Shown here in pieces: positions 35,292 through 44,179 of a stretch of 64,000 nucleotides of DNA. The notes beneath the pieces are model-generated. The model was not told where the DNA came from. It made no database searches and worked only from the letters and a program-made list of their open reading frames with translations. Origin of the DNA: Enterococcus sp. DIV2402 (GTDB taxonomy: Bacteria > Bacillota > Bacilli > Lactobacillales > Enterococcaceae); assembly GCF_017426705.2 (NCBI RefSeq), contig NZ_CP147251.1, positions 2,950,501-3,014,500 of the forward strand. The letters run 5' to 3'. Position 1 is the first letter of the stretch. Each line of letters starts with the position of its first letter. A program made the position numbers and the translations under genes.

Positions 35292-36707
35292 TTACTCATA
35301 CCATGAATAATGGAAAATTCCTTCACGGTCTGTACGTTCGTAAGTATGTGCACCAAAATAATCACGTTGCGCTTGAATGATATTCGCTGGCAAACGTTCC
35401 GAACGATATGAATCGAAATATGAAATGGCTGATGAGAATGTTGGTACAGGTACTCCTGCTTGAACGGCTAACGCGACCACATCACGAACAGCTTGTTGGT
35501 AGTTCGCAGTAATGTCTTTAAAATAATCATCCAACAATAAGTTTTCTAAATCAGCTTCTTTATCATAGGCATCGGTAATTTTTTGCAAGAATTGTGCACG
35601 GATAATACATCCTTCACGCCAAATTTTCGCAATTTCACCGAATGGTAATTCCCAATTATATTCTTTTGAAGCAGAACGTAATTGCGCAAAGCCTTGCGCG
35701 TAGCTCATAATTTTACTGAAATACAAGGCTTGACGAATTTTTTCAACAAATTCTTTTTTATCGCCTTCAAACTGATACGCGGCTGGTTTTGGTAAAACGT
35801 TACTTGCTTGTACACGTTCCTCTTTATATGCAGAGATATAACGAGCAAAAACAGATTCTGTAATTAATGGTAAGGGTACACCTAAATCTAGGGCACTTTG
35901 ACTCGTCCATTTCCCAGTTCCTTTATTGCCAGCTGCATCTAAGATTACATCGACAATTGGTTTTCCTGTGCCTAAATCGTCTTTACGTGTTAGGATATCT
36001 GCAGTAATTTCAATTAAGAAACTATCTAACTCCCCTGTATTCCATTCGGCAAAAATTTCGGCCATTTCATCCACAGACAAACCTAAAATGTTTTGCATTA
36101 AATCATACGATTCCGCAATTAATTGCATATCTCCGTATTCGATGCCGTTATGCACCATTTTTACATAATGACCTGCGCCATCTGGACCAATATAGGTCAC
36201 ACAAGGGGAGCCATCTTCTGCTTTCGCAGAAATTTTTTCTAAGATAGGTGCCACTAATTCATAGGCTTCTTTTTGACCGCCAGGCATGATTGATGGGCCT
36301 TTTAAGGCACCTTCTTCTCCACCAGAAACACCGGTTCCAATAAAGTTAATGCCAGAGTCTGCTAATTCATTACTACGACGGATCGTGTCTTGGAAGAAGG
36401 TATTTCCGCCATCAATTAGCACATCCCCTTGATCTAAATGTGGTAATAAGGATTGAATGGTTGCGTCTGTTCCGCGACCCGCTTGAACCATTAATACAAT
36501 ACGACGTGGTTTTTCGATAGAATCAACAAATTCTTCCACGCTGTAAGTTCCTTTTAAGTTCTTATCTGGATTGTCATGAACCACTTCTTCTGTTTTTGAA
36601 CCGGTACGGTTGTATAAAGCAACAGAATAGCCCCGGCTTTCGATATTTAGCGCTAAGTTTTTACCCATTACGGCCATCCCAACAACGCCAATTTGTTGTT
36701 TTGTCAT
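35292..36707 (-). CDS. gnd: 6-phosphogluconate dehydrogenase, decarboxylating (NADP type)
   Basis: The 471-residue protein is the full-length bacterial Gnd of the oxidative pentose phosphate pathway. [19 protein letters not shown] with NRTG is the NADP-binding loop, [22 protein letters not shown] the substrate loop, and [16 protein letters not shown] carries the catalytic Lys. The all-helical C-terminal domain ends with the tail [10 protein letters not shown]. It overlaps the HAD gene by four bases (ATGA). The presence of both long and short forms in one cluster is unusual. Confidence 0.95.
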   Translation of the reverse strand: MTKQQIGVVGMAVMGKNLALNIESRGYSVALYNRTGSKTEEVVHDNPDKNLKGTYSVEEFVDSIEKPRRIVLMVQAGRGTDATIQSLLPHLDQGDVLIDGGNTFFQDTIRRSNELADSGINFIGTGVSGGEEGALKGPSIMPGGQKEAYELVAPILEKISAKAEDGSPCVTYIGPDGAGHYVKMVHNGIEYGDMQLIAESYDLMQNILGLSVDEMAEIFAEWNTGELDSFLIEITADILTRKDDLGTGKPIVDVILDAAGNKGTGKWTSQSALDLGVPLPLITESVFARYISAYKEERVQASNVLPKPAAYQFEGDKKEFVEKIRQALYFSKIMSYAQGFAQLRSASKEYNWELPFGEIAKIWREGCIIRAQFLQKITDAYDKEADLENLLLDDYFKDITANYQQAVRDVVALAVQAGVPVPTFSSAISYFDSYRSERLPANIIQAQRDYFGAHTYERTDREGIFHYSWYE

Positions 36708-37411
36708 CTGTACTCCTCCTGATTACATCTTTTTAGTAAATTTTTTTCAATTAACCAATGTGCAACGTTTTCTAAACTAGGAACAATTGTTTCTATATGC
36801 CTAAAATCTGCTGGAATCTCTACTACTTGTTCTGAACTACTGTCAGGAACAATGATAAATGGAATCTTTGCATTGTTCGCTGCTCTAGCACCCGTTATAG
36901 AATCTTCCAATACTAATGCAGATTGATGGTCTACACCAAGCATCTCTAAAGCCGTGAGATACAATTCTGGATGAGGTTTAACATTTGCCACCTCATCACC
37001 AGTAATTACCACATCAAACCATGAAGTCATATGATAATGTTCAAAAACACGTGACACTCTATTTTTATAAGAAGAAGTTGCAACGGCTGTTTTTATTTGA
37101 TTCGCTTTTAATACTTCTATTAATTCTTTCAAATAGGGTTTCAAAGGAATTTTTCCATTTGCTAGATTCTGGTAAAAATAGTCTTCTCGTATTTTACGAA
37201 TAGACATCACAATAGACAGGTCATTCGTCAATTGCTGTAGTGCTTTAATATTGTCATCTATACTTCGACCTGCTGCATCGTTAATAAACGTTCCTGGTAA
37301 TTCAACGTTCAAAGCGTTGGCACCTAATAACCAACCTTCTTTGTAAGTTTTTTCTGTATCAATCATTAGACCATCCATATCAAAGACAACCGCCTCTAAG
37401 GATCTTGTCAT
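36704..37411 (-). CDS. HAD-superfamily sugar-phosphate phosphatase / phosphoglucomutase-like
   Basis: The 235-residue protein has the HAD motifs in order: [12 protein letters not shown] (nucleophile and acid aspartates), VATSSYK (motif II), a lysine in [12 protein letters not shown] (motif III) and [11 protein letters not shown] (motif IV). The helical cap lies between residues 18 and 85. Relatives dephosphorylate sugar phosphates or convert beta-phosphoglucose. Clearing of toxic phosphorylated sugar acids would fit its operon (inference). ATG 37411 follows AAAGGAGAAAG; an in-frame ATG at 37462 lacks a site. Confidence 0.88.
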   Translation of the reverse strand: MTRSLEAVVFDMDGLMIDTEKTYKEGWLLGANALNVELPGTFINDAAGRSIDDNIKALQQLTNDLSIVMSIRKIREDYFYQNLANGKIPLKPYLKELIEVLKANQIKTAVATSSYKNRVSRVFEHYHMTSWFDVVITGDEVANVKPHPELYLTALEMLGVDHQSALVLEDSITGARAANNAKIPFIIVPDSSSEQVVEIPADFRHIETIVPSLENVAHWLIEKNLLKRCNQEEYR

Positions 37412-37507
37412 TAAGCTTTCTCCTTTGCCATCAATTAAAACTACTCTCAAAAAATCAGTCATTTCTGAGAATAAAGAAGTCTACCACTTAGCGAGAATAA
37501 TTAGTTG

Positions 37508-37963
37508 TTAAAAATCGTCCTCTTCTTCATCTTCTACACCTGTAGACTGTAGTTCCGTCACATGCCAAGAGGTAATGCCATTTTTTCCTTGTTCCACAAT
37601 TGTTGCTACCGCTTCGTTTACAGGAGTTCCAATGAATTGATGATTAATAGCTTCTAAAAGCATAGGAAAACTTACACCTGAAATAATGTGAACTCTCTGT
37701 TGTAATTCTTCATCTAGTCCATTAATTGCAATGACTGATTGATTGTACGGACTGGCACTTAATAAATCCGCTAAGATAATGACACCATCACCATCATCTA
37801 CTTTTTTTACTGCATCAGTAATATCGTCCCCCAATGCATCTACAGGATTCCCTGCATGCAAATTAACAATTTCTATATTATTTGCTTCACCCACTACTAC
37901 TTCTGCGGCATCTTTGAATCCATCACTAAGTTTTCCATGTGTTGCTATCACAATTCCTAACAC
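37508..37963 (-). CDS. PTS mannose-family EIIA component
   Basis: The 151-residue cytoplasmic protein begins LGIVIATHGKLSDG, whose His9 is phosphorylated by HPr, and has the EIIA-Man pattern (GVIILADLLSASPYNQS, HIISGVSFPMLLEA). The start is GTG 37963 after AGAGGAGGA; the overlapping ATG is out of frame. It ends in an acidic tail EDEEEDDF that recurs in the IIC of the same operon. It passes phosphate to the IIB at 38880. Fifth subunit gene in order ADH-IIC-IID-IIB-membrane protein-IIA. Confidence 0.92.
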   Translation of the reverse strand: MLGIVIATHGKLSDGFKDAAEVVVGEANNIEIVNLHAGNPVDALGDDITDAVKKVDDGDGVIILADLLSASPYNQSVIAINGLDEELQQRVHIISGVSFPMLLEAINHQFIGTPVNEAVATIVEQGKNGITSWHVTELQSTGVEDEEEDDF

Positions 37964-37985
37964 ATTTAATTCCTCCTCTTTTGAT

Positions 37986-38855
37986 TCAATTGAAAAAATC
38001 GTCTAAATTTTGATAGTTTTCGTAATTAAGTTCTTTTTCTTTTAATGTTTGTTTCTTCAATACCAGTTCTTTCCAGACTTTTGTAGAATGAGTCATTACT
38101 GTTAGATACTCAAAATTAGCATCCCATTCTTTTGCTATAATTGTTGGTATTTTCGTTTTTTTATCATCATTACGAACTACTCTAACTAATTCACCTTCAG
38201 CCCCAACTGAATCTAAAATAGTTAACCGTTGAGAGTTTAAGTTCAATTTTTTCCGCACTTTTTTAGTGCTAGTATCCCCTTGACAACCATGATCGTAAAA
38301 CACAAAAGCAAGAGTCGGATCTGAGTTCTCTTTTATAAAGTTCAGCATATATAAGAGAGACGACGTGTTCCTTATAAGATTATTTTTTTCTGGCCAACCC
38401 CTTGTCACTTGTCCAAAAATATAAAAGAAGACAAAGTAGAACAAAACAAGCAAAATGGTCTGATAGGAAATGCCTCCTTTTTCAAAGACGGGAATTCCTA
38501 TAAAATACGTAAACAAAATTCCTAAAATAAGCATTATAAGAGATAGTCCCATAAGAGTATTGGTTGTTTGCTTCTTTTGTTTTTCTACACTAAAGACATA
38601 ATAATCCCCTTGATAAATTGCGGGCGTGTCATAATACGTAGCAATAACATGTTTCGCTTTTTTTAAATCTCCTACAACAATATGAAAACTATTTTTGTCT
38701 TGCTTATCTTTTCGTATTTCTACATCCTTACGTATACTTAATAAATCGCTGACAAAACTTTGTAAAAAGCGTTGTTTTTGATGTTTTGTATATCTTTTCT
38801 TATATAAAAGATTGTAACGGATAAACCAATCGTTGAATTGTTCTGTCATTGTCAT
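37986..38855 (-). CDS. Uncharacterised two-span membrane protein inside the PTS operon
   Basis: The 289-residue protein is not recognised with certainty. A soluble N-terminal part (residues 1-95) contains KHVIATYYDTPAI; two membrane segments follow (about 100-122, LMGLSLIMLILGILFTYFIG, and 131-152); the remainder is soluble with RNTSSLLYMLNFI and PTLAFVFYDHGCQGDTS. These three stretches fall where M28 aminopeptidases have their HxD, DxxSG and FVFFDxEE metal motifs, but several ligands are replaced. A degenerate, membrane-embedded peptidase-like fold is therefore an idea, not a call. It ends in NLDDFFN. Its place between IIB and IIA suggests an accessory PTS function. Confidence 0.6.
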   Translation of the reverse strand: MTMTEQFNDWFIRYNLLYKKRYTKHQKQRFLQSFVSDLLSIRKDVEIRKDKQDKNSFHIVVGDLKKAKHVIATYYDTPAIYQGDYYVFSVEKQKKQTTNTLMGLSLIMLILGILFTYFIGIPVFEKGGISYQTILLVLFYFVFFYIFGQVTRGWPEKNNLIRNTSSLLYMLNFIKENSDPTLAFVFYDHGCQGDTSTKKVRKKLNLNSQRLTILDSVGAEGELVRVVRNDDKKTKIPTIIAKEWDANFEYLTVMTHSTKVWKELVLKKQTLKEKELNYENYQNLDDFFN

Positions 38856-38879
38856 ATTTACACCTATCTTACTATTCGA

Positions 38880-39383
38880 TTAATCGAATTTTGTTAGAAC
38901 CGTTTCTAAAGAAGTACTGGAAGCTGCTGGTGTTGCTTGGAAATAAATATTTTCAACCCCATAATTGTCTTTTAATTCTTTTAACTTCAACGCATCTTCT
39001 TTATTTGTATATACTGACTTAGTGACAAGAATATCTTTATCGGGATTTTTTTGAGCAATCCCACCAATATTAACGTCAGTCATTGGAATACCATGTTTGA
39101 CTAGTTCATAGACAGTATCAATTGTTTTCGTAACAATAATACAGTTATATTCTTTAAATTTAAATTCGTCCCAATAATATTTACATTTTTCTGTCGTCAT
39201 AACTATAGTTTTCTTACCAGTTCGGCTACCAGCACTCTTGTATAAGTCTTTCATAAACTTATCTTTTGCTACTACGTCATCTACGACAAAAATTGAATTT
39301 ACTCCACTCTTTTGTGACAATGTCAGCATTACTTGCCCATGAATCAATCGCTCATCTACTCTTGCTAAATTTACTACACCCAT
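38880..39383 (-). CDS. PTS mannose-family EIIB component
   Basis: The 167-residue protein has the EIIB-Man/Sor signature ARVDERLIHGQVMLT with phosphorylated His15, then NSIFVVDDVVAKDKFMKDLYKSAG and a core of alternating strands and helices. It takes phosphate from the IIA and gives it to the sugar entering through IIC-IID. AGAAAGGAAG precedes ATG 39383. The gap to the next gene downstream is 24 bases. Confidence 0.93.
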   Translation of the reverse strand: MGVVNLARVDERLIHGQVMLTLSQKSGVNSIFVVDDVVAKDKFMKDLYKSAGSRTGKKTIVMTTEKCKYYWDEFKFKEYNCIIVTKTIDTVYELVKHGIPMTDVNIGGIAQKNPDKDILVTKSVYTNKEDALKLKELKDNYGVENIYFQATPAASSTSLETVLTKFD

Positions 39384-39419
39384 TAAAAATCTTCCTTTCT
39401 ATCACGTGTTTTTAGTTTG

Positions 39420-40280
39420 TTATAAAATACCTATCGCTGCCAAAACAATCAAAATTCCTGTTAACCATAATAATGCTTGCGTAACCTTCAATCCCTTTTT
39501 CGTATAATAGAGATACACACCCATTACAGTTGCTAATGGTAATAATCCAGGAACAATTTTATCTAGTATTTCTTGAATAACAAATTCTCTTCCAGAAATA
39601 TCAAATGACAAGCTAGACGTAACCGTAATATAATTCCCTGCTAAAACCCCCATCATAAACAGACCAAGAATTGACAATAAATCAATCATTGTTTTGATTC
39701 CAGCACTTTCCATCAAACTAGTTGCATTTCGCCCCATCGAGAATCCTTGTTTTGCAAAGAATAATCCCATGGCAAATTGATACAATGCAAAGGCAATAAA
39801 TGGGAATAAAGCACCCATTGCGCTACCTTCTTGCGCCCATGGTACAGCAATCGCAATAAAGATATATTGAATAGTCCCTGAGTCAATAGCATCCCCAATT
39901 CCAGCTAAAGCGCCCATCAAACCTGCTTTGGTATTGTACATTAAGTCATCAGTCATAGTTATTTCTTCATTGTTGTACTCTTGTCGTGCTCTTTCTTGTT
40001 CCATAGAAGACATTAAGCCAGTGATAACACCACCACCCCAAGTTAACTGAGTATTAAAGAATAATAATTGACGTTTATAAGCTGCTTTTAATTGTTCATC
40101 ATCTTTATATAATTTTCTTAAGATAGGCATCATTCCATATAGAAGAGATGGCGCTAAGTAACGCTCAAATGAATGTGGAATTTCATTTGCAAAATGCCAT
40201 CTTAAATATGATTTACGAACATCATTTTGTGTAATCTCTTCTGGCGCACCAGCTTTTTTTACATTTTCATTGTTAGTCAT
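39420..40280 (-). CDS. PTS mannose-family EIID component
   Basis: The 286-residue membrane protein has the IID pattern: a cytoplasmic N-terminus (DVRKSYLRWHFANEIPHSFERYLAPSLLY), FFNTQLTWGGGVITGLMSSMEQERA, AGLMGALAGIGDAIDSGTIQYI and three C-terminal hydrophobic segments. With IIC it forms the sugar channel. ATG 40280 is preferred over TTG 40283; CGGAGGGAAAA precedes. It lies 19 bases after the IIC gene. Confidence 0.93.
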   Translation of the reverse strand: MTNNENVKKAGAPEEITQNDVRKSYLRWHFANEIPHSFERYLAPSLLYGMMPILRKLYKDDEQLKAAYKRQLLFFNTQLTWGGGVITGLMSSMEQERARQEYNNEEITMTDDLMYNTKAGLMGALAGIGDAIDSGTIQYIFIAIAVPWAQEGSAMGALFPFIAFALYQFAMGLFFAKQGFSMGRNATSLMESAGIKTMIDLLSILGLFMMGVLAGNYITVTSSLSFDISGREFVIQEILDKIVPGLLPLATVMGVYLYYTKKGLKVTQALLWLTGILIVLAAIGIL

Positions 40281-40299
40281 CAATTTTCCCTCCGTTCAA

Positions 40300-41124
40300 T
40301 TAAAAATCATCGTCATCATCATCAAAATCTACATTGCCACTAGAAGATGCTGCACTTGGCGTAGTATTAGAACCTTTTGCTAATACAAATGCTGCAGCAA
40401 TTAAAGCTCCTAAAATAGCATAAGTTACCATTGTGATTTCTAGTGGTTTGAAAATCACACTTGCAAAATAAGCTAAGAAGAAGAAAATCAAATAATCTTT
40501 TCTTCCAATAACATAAATGGTAGTTGCAATACCTATAGCCGCTAAACCGCCACCTACAACTTCAAGAATATGAATAATAACTGTTCCTTCTAACGCTGCA
40601 ATCACATTCGCAATAACGGGAGCACCTAAATAAAGAGCAACAAACACTAATGGAACAAATAGCATAAATGACGCGATAGTTGGATACCAAATGATTGAAC
40701 GTCTCATTGCTCCATCATCTAATTTTTCAACGGCAGTATCAATGTGTTTACCTAAGAAAGTATTGATAAAGAATCTAAATTGATATAAATAACTACCTAA
40801 CAAACCTACGGGTACAGCAACGGAAATCGCAGCTTCAGGTGCTAAATTGCCTAATAAAGCGACTGGCACTGCAATTGCCGTTGCAATTGATGGTTCTGAT
40901 GGCATCGATCCACCTGGTGAGAATACCCCCATATAAATTAACTGAATAGCAGCTGTTACAATCATCGCTTGTTTTACATCGCCTAATACGATCCCTACAA
41001 CCAAACCAGTCATTAATGGTGAGAAACGTAAGGTGAGCGTTGCCCCACCACCAAGCCATCTAGACATAACGGCTGCAACCCATAATGCAATCAGCAAACT
41101 CTGTAAGACTGTTAATGTTTCCAA
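40300..41124 (-). CDS. PTS mannose-family EIIC component
   Basis: The 274-residue protein is a multispan IIC permease: MSRWLGGGATLTLRFSPLMTGLVVGIVLGDV, then AIQLIYMGVFSPGGSMPSEPSIATAIAVPVAL with the sugar-site loop. It starts with TTG at 41124, seven bases after AAGGAGGA, with no in-frame ATG that would keep the first helix. The last residues are DFDDDDDDF, an acidic tail like that of the IIA. It is encoded between the dehydrogenase and IID genes. Confidence 0.93.
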   Translation of the reverse strand: METLTVLQSLLIALWVAAVMSRWLGGGATLTLRFSPLMTGLVVGIVLGDVKQAMIVTAAIQLIYMGVFSPGGSMPSEPSIATAIAVPVALLGNLAPEAAISVAVPVGLLGSYLYQFRFFINTFLGKHIDTAVEKLDDGAMRRSIIWYPTIASFMLFVPLVFVALYLGAPVIANVIAALEGTVIIHILEVVGGGLAAIGIATTIYVIGRKDYLIFFFLAYFASVIFKPLEITMVTYAILGALIAAAFVLAKGSNTTPSAASSSGNVDFDDDDDDF

Positions 41125-41146
41125 AATAATTCCTCCTTAATAATAA

Positions 41147-42253
41147 TTATTTAGTAGCAATATAGTTTTCTAAATTAAAAATCGCTTGTTTCACTCTTTC
41201 TTCATTAACTTCAGTCGGTATTAAATGTACTTTTTCCTTACTATTTATAAAAGTGACAATCTTATTTGTTTCTTCTTTTGTTAGCGGTACCAATTTCATA
41301 TCTGCTAAAGATTTTGGTAAATTGAGCATCTTATAAAAAGGCAATAACTCATCAATTAAAATCCACCGTTCTTCTAATGCCAATTGATAAAGAATACCAT
41401 ACGCTACTTTTTCCCCATGTAAATAGTGATGACTAGCTGGTAAGTATTTTGAAATAGCATCATGAATCGCATGAGCAGCTGCATTACGTGCATATTTGTC
41501 CCCTAAACCACCTACTAAACCTGCTACAGCGAAAATGATTTCCGATAGATTAACAAATTCTTCTGAAACAATTCCTTGTTTCATGTCTTCAATTGCTTTT
41601 TGACTACTTCCTAGAATTGCTTCTTTACTAATCATCGATGTGTATCTAGCTAATTGTAAAAATGGATAATTCAAGAGTTCTGGTTGACTTACAATCAAAT
41701 CTGATTCATACCATTTTGCAATAGTGTCTGCTAAACCTGCTACAAAATAATTAATAGGCGCGTCAATAACCAAATAGGGATCTGTAATCAGAAATGTCGC
41801 TTGGCGCAAATAATGCTCTGTTGTCCCTTCTGCTTCTCCAGATTCTTTATACATAACAGACAATGGTGTCCACGGTGCACAATTGCTGGCTAAGGTTGGA
41901 ATAACCCCACTTGGTAAATTGTTGACATGTGCTGCATACTCCACTAAATCGACCAATTTCCCTCCACCAACACCAATAATGAACTCTATCTGCTCTTTAT
42001 CGACAATCTTAGAAATTAAATCCGTGCCATAATAACTGCATTCTCCCGTATATTGATGATAAATAAATTGATATTTTTTGTTTGAGAGAAAATTCATAAA
42101 CGGTTTGGCTTTCTTCCAAGATTCTGTTCCATGTACAACTAAAATTCGCTTTCCTCTAAATTCATCCAATATTTTTGGAACAAACTCATCAATAGCTCCT
42201 TTAGAATATTTGTAGAACTGAGGACCTGGTTTTACTTTTAAATCATTTAGCAC
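41147..42253 (-). CDS. Iron-containing alcohol dehydrogenase family (glycerol-dehydrogenase-like) oxidoreductase
   Basis: The 368-residue protein has the group III dehydrogenase layout. Its N-terminal nucleotide-binding half contains FIIGVGGGKLVDLVEYAAH and SNCAPWTPLSVMY. Its C-terminal helical metal half contains AGLADTIAKWYES (Asp ligand), NAAAHAIHDAISKYLPASHHYLHGEKVAYG (His ligands). The natural substrate is unknown; relatives oxidise glycerol, hydroxyketones or sugar acids. It starts with GTG 42253 after AGAGGTGAT. It leads the PTS operon, so it may interconvert a hydroxy and keto form of the transported acid (inference). Confidence 0.88.
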   Translation of the reverse strand: MLNDLKVKPGPQFYKYSKGAIDEFVPKILDEFRGKRILVVHGTESWKKAKPFMNFLSNKKYQFIYHQYTGECSYYGTDLISKIVDKEQIEFIIGVGGGKLVDLVEYAAHVNNLPSGVIPTLASNCAPWTPLSVMYKESGEAEGTTEHYLRQATFLITDPYLVIDAPINYFVAGLADTIAKWYESDLIVSQPELLNYPFLQLARYTSMISKEAILGSSQKAIEDMKQGIVSEEFVNLSEIIFAVAGLVGGLGDKYARNAAAHAIHDAISKYLPASHHYLHGEKVAYGILYQLALEERWILIDELLPFYKMLNLPKSLADMKLVPLTKEETNKIVTFINSKEKVHLIPTEVNEERVKQAIFNLENYIATK

Positions 42254-42579
42254 TTTTTTATCACCTCTTTAAAAATAATGAAAAGTAGTTACTGCAAATA
42301 CATTAAAAAAAGATAGATAATTTCTATCACTTATGAATGATTTGCAACAAATGACTATTTGCCCAATTTTATTCCAACTAAATCTTTGAGAAACATCTAT
42401 CACTATATAAAGAATAATGAAACCCTCTTAACTTTTTTATTTAACTCCTTTCTGTGTTTCACTATAAATTCAAAATATCATAAAAAATATTTTTTTGTAA
42501 AGGCTTACAAAAATAAAATTTATTTTTTAAGAATATTGTGATAAAATATTTTTATAAAAACATGAAAGGGTGTACAATT
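42254..42579. other. AT-rich divergent promoter region, sugar-acid cluster
   Basis: No gene is seen in these 326 bases. It separates the minus-strand PTS operon from the plus-strand rpiR-eda operon. AAAATATTTT-type cores occur near 42477-42495 and at 42541-42555 (ATAAAATATTTTTAT), resembling the paired repeats at 35201-35246. Confidence 0.5.
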
Positions 42580-43461
42580 ATGAAGGATAATACTTATTTA
42601 ATGAATAAAATTTCCCAAGAGTATCGATTTTATAGTGATACTGAAAAAAAAGTAGCTGATTACTTTCGCCAAAATTCCAATGAATTAATAAAAAAAACAA
42701 TTACTCATTTATCTGATGAGATTGGTGTATCACAAACAACTATTTTCAAATTTGTAAAAAAATTAGGATTTGATGGTTTTCAAGATTTTAAAATTTCTTT
42801 GGCGGTTCATTCTAAGAGTTCAGATTCTGATTCTGTATTGACAGCATATACGGATATTACGCCACAAGATACAAGTGACGAAGTAGCCACAAAAGTATTG
42901 AATTCAAATATTAAATCCATGAATTATTTAATCAATTCTATGTCAAAAGAAAAACTGGATAATGTACTTACGATGATTCAAAAATGTAATTATATTCATT
43001 TCTTTGGTATTGGTGGTTCTTCTGTGATTGCATACGATAGCTATCAAAAATTTTTACGAACCAAATATCGTTGTGACTTCACTTTTGATTATCATTTACA
43101 ATTGATGAATGCAACCAAATTAAAAGAAGATGATGTTGTATTTCTTTTCTCTCACTCTGGTCAATCTGTCGAAACACTCAATTTTGCTCAAGAAGTTTCA
43201 AAGAGTCAGGCTAAGCTAATCGTTTTAACAGGTAATCCCTACTCTGATTTAGTTCGTTTGTCAGATGAATCTTTTACTATTTATTCTGAGGAATCCAAAT
43301 TCCGAACAGAATCTTTGTCTTCACGTATCCTTTATCTCACTGTAATGGATATTATCTATGTTAATTTAATGTATCAAGACGACAAAGTTGCTCAAACTTC
43401 CATGAGTAAAATACGTTCAATTTTATCTACATCGAAAACAGAAAGCGATTACATCTTATAA
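42580..43461 (+). CDS. RpiR-family transcription regulator 2
   Basis: The 293-residue protein has the RpiR helix-turn-helix (ITHLSDEIGVSQTTIFKFVKKLGFDGFQDFK) and a SIS domain (IHFFGIGGSSVIAYDSYQKFLR, VVFLFSHSGQSVETLNFA, KLIVLTGNPYSDLVRLSD). It resembles the regulator at 32241 and likely responds to a phosphorylated intermediate. ATG 42580 lies after AAAGGGTG; the in-frame ATG 42538 has no site. It is co-transcribed with the KDPG aldolase gene 23 bases downstream and faces the PTS operon. Confidence 0.9.
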   Translation: MKDNTYLMNKISQEYRFYSDTEKKVADYFRQNSNELIKKTITHLSDEIGVSQTTIFKFVKKLGFDGFQDFKISLAVHSKSSDSDSVLTAYTDITPQDTSDEVATKVLNSNIKSMNYLINSMSKEKLDNVLTMIQKCNYIHFFGIGGSSVIAYDSYQKFLRTKYRCDFTFDYHLQLMNATKLKEDDVVFLFSHSGQSVETLNFAQEVSKSQAKLIVLTGNPYSDLVRLSDESFTIYSEESKFRTESLSSRILYLTVMDIIYVNLMYQDDKVAQTSMSKIRSILSTSKTESDYIL

Positions 43462-43484
43462 TATTAAAAAAAGGAGAACTCTCT

Positions 43485-44126
43485 ATGGAAACATTCAATT
43501 TGTTGGAACAGTTAGCAGAGGAAAAATTTTTACCTCTCTACACAGCTACTTCCGAAAAACATTTGCCCCTTGCTAAAGAGCTTTTACTAAAACATCAACT
43601 CCACTTTATTGAAATTACGTATCGCAGTTCCTTAGCTAGTCAAGCCATTACAGAATTAGCAAAAGATTCTTCCTTAATCGTTGGTGCAGGTACCGTTCGT
43701 AACTTAGAAACTTTAAAAGAAGCCATTGATAGTGGCGCATCGTTCATTGTTACTCCTGGTTTTAGCGACGAAATTGTCGCTTATTGTGTAGAAAAAAATA
43801 TTCCTATTATTCCTGGAGCTGTTACTCCTAGCGAAATTATGCGTGCTGCCTCCTATGGCTTAAATGTTGTAAAATTTTTTCCTGCTGATATGTACGGTGG
43901 TTTAAAATCAATTCAATCATTAAGCGGTCCATTTTACGATATGAAATTTGTTCCCACTGGAGGAATCAATCAAGGGAATTGTCGCAATTTTCTTTCAACT
44001 CCAGAAATATTAGCTGTAGGTGGTTCTTTTATTCTATCGGAAAAACGCATCATGAAAGATAATGGTAAAACTGCTGACCAGAAGTTAGCTACGCTTATTA
44101 AAATTCGCAATCAAAATAAAAAATAA
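43485..44126 (+). CDS. eda: KDPG/KHG aldolase
   Basis: The 213-residue class I aldolase cleaves 2-keto-3-deoxy-6-phosphogluconate to pyruvate and glyceraldehyde 3-phosphate. EITYRSSLA holds the conserved Glu, LIVGAGTV the phosphate loop, ITPGFSDE-like FIVTPGFSDE and VVKFFPADMYGG with the Schiff-base Lys130. AAAAGGAG precedes ATG 43485. No 6-phosphogluconate dehydratase gene (edd) is in the window, so how KDPG arises here is open. Confidence 0.93.
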   Translation: METFNLLEQLAEEKFLPLYTATSEKHLPLAKELLLKHQLHFIEITYRSSLASQAITELAKDSSLIVGAGTVRNLETLKEAIDSGASFIVTPGFSDEIVAYCVEKNIPIIPGAVTPSEIMRAASYGLNVVKFFPADMYGGLKSIQSLSGPFYDMKFVPTGGINQGNCRNFLSTPEILAVGGSFILSEKRIMKDNGKTADQKLATLIKIRNQNKK

Positions 44127-44130
44127 GGAC

Positions 44131-44168
44131 AAAAAAAGAGTGGAAAAATTCTTCCACTCCTCTTTTTT
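44131..44168. terminator. Bidirectional terminator between eda and pepF
   Basis: GAGTGGAA (44138-44145) and TTCCACTC (44152-44159) pair around AAATTC, flanked by A and T runs. Confidence 0.88.
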
Positions 44169-44179
44169 ATAAACTAAAC

